Shown piece after piece: positions 5,499-8,923 of a DNA stretch of 8,923 nucleotides (positions within the stretch are counted from its first letter, which is position 1; every line of letters begins with the position of its first letter). This DNA comes from Patescibacteria group bacterium. Lineage in GTDB: Bacteria; Patescibacteriota; Minisyncoccia; Phycocordibacterales; Phycocordibacteraceae. The DNA lies in NCBI GenBank assembly GCA_019246385.1, contig JAFAQP010000080.1:1-8923 (forward strand), given 5' to 3'. Made by a program: the position numbers and the translations under genes. Under the pieces are notes generated by a model, which ran no database searches, was not told the origin of the DNA, and saw only the letters and a program-made list of their open reading frames with translations.

Positions 5499-6743
5499 AT
5501 GCATCCCTTCGCTCGAAAGGCTCTGCAGGCGGCCATAGGAGCGGCCCTTGCGGCGTTGGGAGGTTTTTTTGCTCTTCCTGAAACAGCGGCGGCACCGGCA
5601 GAATTCGTTCCGGCGGTACTGCAAGCTCCTTCTCACGCCTCTCTGTCGATTCCGTTTCCTCTCTCGCTCGACATAGCCACTTCAACCCTTCCGCTATTCG
5701 GCATTGGAAGTACAACACCTGCACGCACGGTCAGTGAACCGCATATAGTCGTTCAATCGTCTCCCATACCAAAAAAGGAAGTGAAGGTGGCGACTACTGC
5801 GCCAACGACGCCTCCCGTTCCTGTAATTCCTCAAGTTACTCCGCAGAACGTCATCAGCACAGTAGAGCAAACGCTGCAGCCTACAACCACTCCGGACGAA
5901 CCGCCTTCGGTTACCAATACGGTACGCGCTGCGGTAGTGAATATTATCTGCGTCACCAAAGCTTCCGGACCGTTTAATTCAATCTCGGGAAGCGGGGTTC
6001 TCATAGATTCCCGGGGCGTGATCCTCACGAATGCGCATGTCGGGCAGTTCTTTCTCCTTAAGGATTATCCCACTCCAGACTTCGTAAGCTGCGTGGTAAG
6101 GACCGGAAGCCCGGCGTATCCGCGTTACACGGCTGAACTTCTCTATTTCCCCCCGTCGTGGATGGCGAAAAACGCCTATAAAATTACTCAGGAATCGCCT
6201 ACCGGAAACGGCGAACATGACTGGGCTCTTTTGCGCATTACTGGCACAGTGAATCCCAAAGATTCGCTACCCTCTTCCTTTCCCTATCTTGCGATAGCCA
6301 CATACCCTCCCGCTCAAGGTGCGTCGACCATTCTTGCCGCCTATCCTGCTGGCTTTTTAGGAGGCATTACCGTGGCCGAAGCTCTGTATTCCGCGTCCGC
6401 GTTCGCAACGATCCGCGAAGTATATACGTTCGGCACCGATACGGTCGACCTGTTTTCCATCGGGGGAACCGTGGTCGCGCAAAAAGGTTCTTCAGGAGGC
6501 GCCGTCACCGATGAGAAAGGTACGTTGACGGGTCTTATCGTGACCGCAACAGATGCTCCGGACACCGCATCGCGCGACCTCCGAGCTATCGCCACCTCTT
6601 ATATAATCCGGGATTTTGCGAACGAATTCGGATCGCCGCTCCCCGTTTTTTTGGAGAACGACATCAAAGCCGAAGCGCATTCGTTCGCGCTCGGTACGGC
6701 TCCGACGTTAACTACGGAACTCAGGCAGGCACTCGAGCGGTAG
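5499..6743 (+). CDS. Secreted trypsin-like serine protease
   Basis: The 414-residue protein starts with a basic N-terminus, a hydrophobic stretch (about 8-26) and an Ala-rich candidate signal-peptidase site near ETAAA (28-32), so export is likely. A low-complexity Pro/Thr/Ser-rich linker follows (about 40-138). The chymotrypsin-fold peptidase domain spans about 140-375. Its triad candidates are His180 (ILTNAHV), Asp241 (EHDWALL) and Ser332 (GSSGGAV, in place of the usual GNSGGP). The glycines GSGVLID (164-170) form the expected strand before the His. Cys151 and Cys198 are the only cysteines I see and could form a disulfide outside the cell. There is no PDZ domain, unlike DegP/HtrA. The C-terminal 40 residues are unassigned. 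Substrate is unknown. ATG 5499 is supported by the -10 6 nt upstream and by the signal peptide. The closest family description is trypsin-like peptidase (PF13365 type), judged by motif. Confidence 0.88.
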   Translation: MHPFARKALQAAIGAALAALGGFFALPETAAAPAEFVPAVLQAPSHASLSIPFPLSLDIATSTLPLFGIGSTTPARTVSEPHIVVQSSPIPKKEVKVATTAPTTPPVPVIPQVTPQNVISTVEQTLQPTTTPDEPPSVTNTVRAAVVNIICVTKASGPFNSISGSGVLIDSRGVILTNAHVGQFFLLKDYPTPDFVSCVVRTGSPAYPRYTAELLYFPPSWMAKNAYKITQESPTGNGEHDWALLRITGTVNPKDSLPSSFPYLAIATYPPAQGASTILAAYPAGFLGGITVAEALYSASAFATIREVYTFGTDTVDLFSIGGTVVAQKGSSGGAVTDEKGTLTGLIVTATDAPDTASRDLRAIATSYIIRDFANEFGSPLPVFLENDIKAEAHSFALGTAPTLTTELRQALER

Positions 6744-6744
6744 C

Positions 6745-6772
6745 TTGACAAAATTTTAATCCCTGATATAAA
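6745..6772 (+). promoter_or_regulatory. Promoter of the 86-aa protein gene, leaderless type
   Basis: A perfect -35 TTGACA (6745-6750) begins one base after the protease stop codon. A -10 TATAAA (6767-6772) follows after 16 bp and ends 7 nt before ATG 6780. The predicted transcription start falls on or beside the start codon. This is the best promoter in the window. Confidence 0.75.
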
Positions 6773-6779
6773 AAATATC

Positions 6780-7040
6780 ATGCATCCTTCGGAAAATCCG
6801 CAACTAGAAACTCTACAACACCTGTACGAAGGACTGGATTCTCTCTTTGCTCCGAAAGCGAAACCGGGGCACGCATCTGCTTCTCTTGAAAGAAACCGTC
6901 TTCGCGAACTCCGCCGTTCTTCCGCGACGGATAACATCGGAGAAAAGGTATTTTTTGTGCCGAACGCGCATGGCTTTCTCAGACGCCGGCCCCACGGAGG
7001 AGTGAAACTTGTTGCGGCATACGTTCAAGCAGCCGCTTAA
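6780..7040 (+). CDS. Hypothetical protein, 86 aa
   Basis: I do not recognise this protein. It is translated from an ATG exactly where a consensus promoter would start transcription, which is the main evidence that it is real. The codon choice resembles its neighbours. The N-terminal third has a likely amphipathic helix (about 7-24, ETLQHLYEGLDSLF). The middle is basic, with an Arg-rich helix at about 37-47 (LERNRLRELRR). The C-terminal part, KVFFVPNAHGFLRRR then VKLVAAYVQAAA, is mixed hydrophobic and basic. There is no signal peptide, membrane helix, cysteine or known motif. The basic character could mean nucleic-acid binding, but that is a guess. It lies between the protease gene and convergent guaA (67-bp gap) and has its own promoter, so no functional link to the protease is implied. 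Confidence 0.6.
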   Translation: MHPSENPQLETLQHLYEGLDSLFAPKAKPGHASASLERNRLRELRRSSATDNIGEKVFFVPNAHGFLRRRPHGGVKLVAAYVQAAA

Positions 7041-7107
7041 ACCTGCACCTGACACAGAACTTTATATAGCGGCGGCGCTGTCGTCGTGGCAAACACCGTT
7101 ACGGATT

Positions 7108-8637
7108 CTACTCGTATTCAATAGTTGCGGGAGGTTTTTGAGTGACGTCGAAGAGGACGCGGTTCACGCCGCGGACAGAGCCGACGATTCGGCTTGAAAT
7201 TCTCTCTAAAAGTTCCTGCGGCATTTTGTGCCAGTCTGCACTCATGCCGTCTACCGAATCGACCGCGCGAAGCGCGATCATGTATTCGTACGTGCGCGCA
7301 TCTCCCATAACTCCTACGGAGCGTACGGGAAGTAACGCCGCGAACGCTTGCCATATCTTCTCGTATTCGCCCGCCTCTCGCAGTTCTTCAGTAAATATGG
7401 CGTCTGCCTCGCGGAGTATTTCTAGACGCTCTTCGGTGACTTCCCCCACAATGCGCACTCCGAGGCCCGGCCCCGGAAATGGATGCCGCCATACCATGTC
7501 GTGCGGCAATCCTAGTTGCTCCCCTACTTTACGCACTTCGTCCTTATACAGGTCTTTTACCGGCTCAATCAGTTCAAGCTGCATCTCAGGCGGCAAGGTG
7601 AGATTGTGATGGCTCTTTATTTTCGCAGCGTGTTTACCGGTGGCCGCAGATTCTATCCTGTCCGGATAAATGGTCCCTTGCGCCAGATAAGTGACGGGAA
7701 ATTCTTTGAGTTCTTTTTTGAGCGTCCGCTCGAAAATTTCTACGAACGAATGGCCGATGATGCGTCTTTTTTCTTCCGGGTCGTTCACGCCGGCAAGGCG
7801 CGCCAAAAAGGTCGAGCGGGCCTCGATAACATGCAAATTTTTAAAGCCGCGGGAACGAAGCGCGTTCGAAACGCTCTCGACCTCTCCTTTTCGCAACAGG
7901 CCCGTATCCACGAATACCGCGTGCAGACAGTTTCCTATCGCCTTATAAAGAAGGGTCGCCGCAACCAAAGAATCCACCCCTCCGGAAATGCCGACGATGA
8001 CGTGACTTTCTCCCAATTCCCTTCTCAGGTCCGAGACGATCCGGGAAGCGACCGCTTTCATGTTCCAGTCTTTTTTAGCTCCGCAAATGCCGAACACAAA
8101 ATTCGACAGTATCCGTTTCCCGCGAACCGTATGCGTCACTTCAGGATGGAACTGGATGTTATAAAATTTGCGCTTTTCATCGGAGTAGGCCGCATACCGA
8201 CAGGTTTTGGTGGACGCCGTTTTCGTAAATCCTTTCGGTAGGGTATTCACCGTATCGCCGTGGGAGAACCATACCGTTTCGTTTGAAGAAAGCCCGTTGA
8301 GAAGGCTGTCTTTTTTCACTATTGAGAGATTTTCTTTCCCGAATTCGCGATGCTCCCCTCTTTTAACTTTTCCCTTAAGGAGATGCGCCATCGCCTGATG
8401 CCCGTAGCAGATTCCGAGAATAGGAACGCCGAGTTCGAATATTTTTTTGTCGGGAAGCGGACCGTTCGCAAGCACAGAATGCGGACTGCCGGAAAGAACA
8501 ATACCCGCCGGAGCGAGCGCGGATATCTCCTCAATCGAAGCATCGCCGGGCAGTATTTCCGAGCGGACCCCAAGATCCCGGATGCGGCGCGCAATGAGGT
8601 GGGCGAACTGTCCTCCGTAATTGAGAACGAGAATCAT
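7108..8637 (-). CDS. guaA: GMP synthase (glutamine-hydrolysing)
   Basis: This enzyme converts XMP to GMP using ATP and glutamine, the last step of the guanine branch of purine synthesis, in the cytoplasm. The 509-residue protein is full length. The N-terminal class I glutamine amidotransferase domain has the nucleophile Cys77 (GICYGHQ) and the His164/Glu166 pair (FHPEV). The ATP-pyrophosphatase domain has the P-loop SGGVDS at 218-223. The dimerisation domain contains HPFPGPGLGVR and ends in KPPATIEYE, very close to the family's typical C-terminus. All catalytic residues are present. The ATG at 8637 begins directly with the first amidotransferase strand (MILVLNYGGQ). It lies 22 nt after the purB stop on the same strand and has its own predicted promoter. 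No terminator is visible downstream. Confidence 0.97.
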   Translation of the reverse strand: MILVLNYGGQFAHLIARRIRDLGVRSEILPGDASIEEISALAPAGIVLSGSPHSVLANGPLPDKKIFELGVPILGICYGHQAMAHLLKGKVKRGEHREFGKENLSIVKKDSLLNGLSSNETVWFSHGDTVNTLPKGFTKTASTKTCRYAAYSDEKRKFYNIQFHPEVTHTVRGKRILSNFVFGICGAKKDWNMKAVASRIVSDLRRELGESHVIVGISGGVDSLVAATLLYKAIGNCLHAVFVDTGLLRKGEVESVSNALRSRGFKNLHVIEARSTFLARLAGVNDPEEKRRIIGHSFVEIFERTLKKELKEFPVTYLAQGTIYPDRIESAATGKHAAKIKSHHNLTLPPEMQLELIEPVKDLYKDEVRKVGEQLGLPHDMVWRHPFPGPGLGVRIVGEVTEERLEILREADAIFTEELREAGEYEKIWQAFAALLPVRSVGVMGDARTYEYMIALRAVDSVDGMSADWHKMPQELLERISSRIVGSVRGVNRVLFDVTQKPPATIEYE

Positions 8638-8642
8638 GCCTC

Positions 8643-8671
8643 AGCATATCACGCAAGCGTCAGTCGCCCAA
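8643..8671 (-). promoter_or_regulatory. guaA promoter, leaderless type
   Basis: On the minus strand TTGGGC (8671-8666) and TATGCT (8648-8643) are 17 bp apart, with a TG one base before the -10 (extended type). The -10 ends 5 nt before the guaA ATG, so the start site should lie at the start codon. The -35 is inside the last codons of the upstream gene, so guaA can be transcribed independently of it. Confidence 0.6.
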
Positions 8672-8923
8672 TTTCTTCTTCCAATATTCGGTGATCCGTT
8701 TTGTCTTTTCTGCAGCGATTCCTGAGTATGATATGGGGTCTTTCAATATTTTTTTTTGTGCATCGCTCATCTTTTCAATATATGCCGCAATGCCGGGGTC
8801 GGAAAATGCCGCGTTTTCAAGGGTCTTGCCGTCTTTCTGCGCCGAAAGCGTGAGTGTGCGCACCGCTTCATGCGCGTCAGGGTGTCCGAGAGATGCCAAA
8901 AGCAGATAGAGCGGTTCCGCAGC
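8660..8923 (-). CDS. purB: Adenylosuccinate lyase, C-terminal part (5' end outside window)
   Basis: The minus-strand frame is open from the window edge to a TGA at 8662-8660 and gives 87 residues. AAEPLYLLLASLGHPDAHEAVRTL resembles the helical C-terminal domain of the fumarase/ASL superfamily as found in PurB (a GHPxAHExVRxLT helix). The ending YSGIAAEKTKRITEYW matches the usual PurB tail with its (G)xAxEKT segment. PurB makes AMP from adenylosuccinate and also acts earlier in IMP synthesis. The active-site signature and catalytic residues are upstream and not visible. Purine gene guaA lies 22 nt downstream on the same strand, which supports the call. A different superfamily member is possible but less likely. 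Confidence 0.78.
   Translation of the reverse strand, partial: AAEPLYLLLASLGHPDAHEAVRTLTLSAQKDGKTLENAAFSDPGIAAYIEKMSDAQKKILKDPISYSGIAAEKTKRITEYWKKKLGD

Noticed and set aside
6813..7055. 80-aa minus-strand ORF opposite the 86-aa protein.
   Set aside because: The plus-strand frame has a consensus promoter placed exactly at its ATG. The minus frame has none.
7516..8241. 241-aa plus-strand ORF opposite guaA.
   Set aside because: guaA is full length with all catalytic motifs. The antisense frame has no motif or promoter.

Overview
This 8.9-kb window looks like a piece of a compact bacterial chromosome with intermediate GC content. It carries mostly housekeeping genes and no mobile element, CRISPR array or rRNA. 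I infer, without proof, a member of the Patescibacteria/CPR (Parcubacteria-like). The hints are a trigger factor with no room for the PPIase domain, no clear Shine-Dalgarno sequence at any visible start, and several promoters whose -10 box sits 5-7 nt from the start codon. The genetic code appears standard.

Layout. On the + strand, bases 1-204 are the 3' end of inorganic pyrophosphatase (ppa), followed 6 nt later by trigger factor (tig, 211-1209). ClpP (1406-2011) has its own promoter. A structured 230-bp gap leads to full-length RNase Y (rny, 2242-3771), then a 90-aa HU-family protein (hup, 3902-4174). A strong terminator at 4186-4215 is symmetrical and serves both hup and the convergent minus-strand CAX-type Ca2+/H+ exchanger (4224-5270). 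Upstream of the exchanger, on the same strand, is tRNA-Gly(UCC) (5346-5416). A divergent regulatory region with a perfect dyad separates the tRNA from a secreted trypsin-like serine protease (5499-6743, +). An 86-aa unknown protein follows with its own promoter (6780-7040, +). The window ends with two minus-strand purine genes: complete GMP synthetase (guaA, 7108-8637) and the 3' end of what is most likely adenylosuccinate lyase (purB, 8660-8923).

How the genes fit together. ppa, tig, clpP, rny and hup cover pyrophosphate removal, nascent-chain folding, proteolysis, mRNA decay and nucleoid structure. The tig-clpP adjacency is the classic bacterial order, but the usual next gene, clpX, is absent here and rny follows instead. 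purB and guaA act on the AMP and GMP branches downstream of IMP. The exchanger and the protease are the envelope-facing genes.

I see no obvious new multi-gene system. The most informative signals are the repeated leaderless-type promoter layout, the trigger factor lacking its PPIase domain, the A73 discriminator on tRNA-Gly, and the dyad in the tRNA/protease divergent region.
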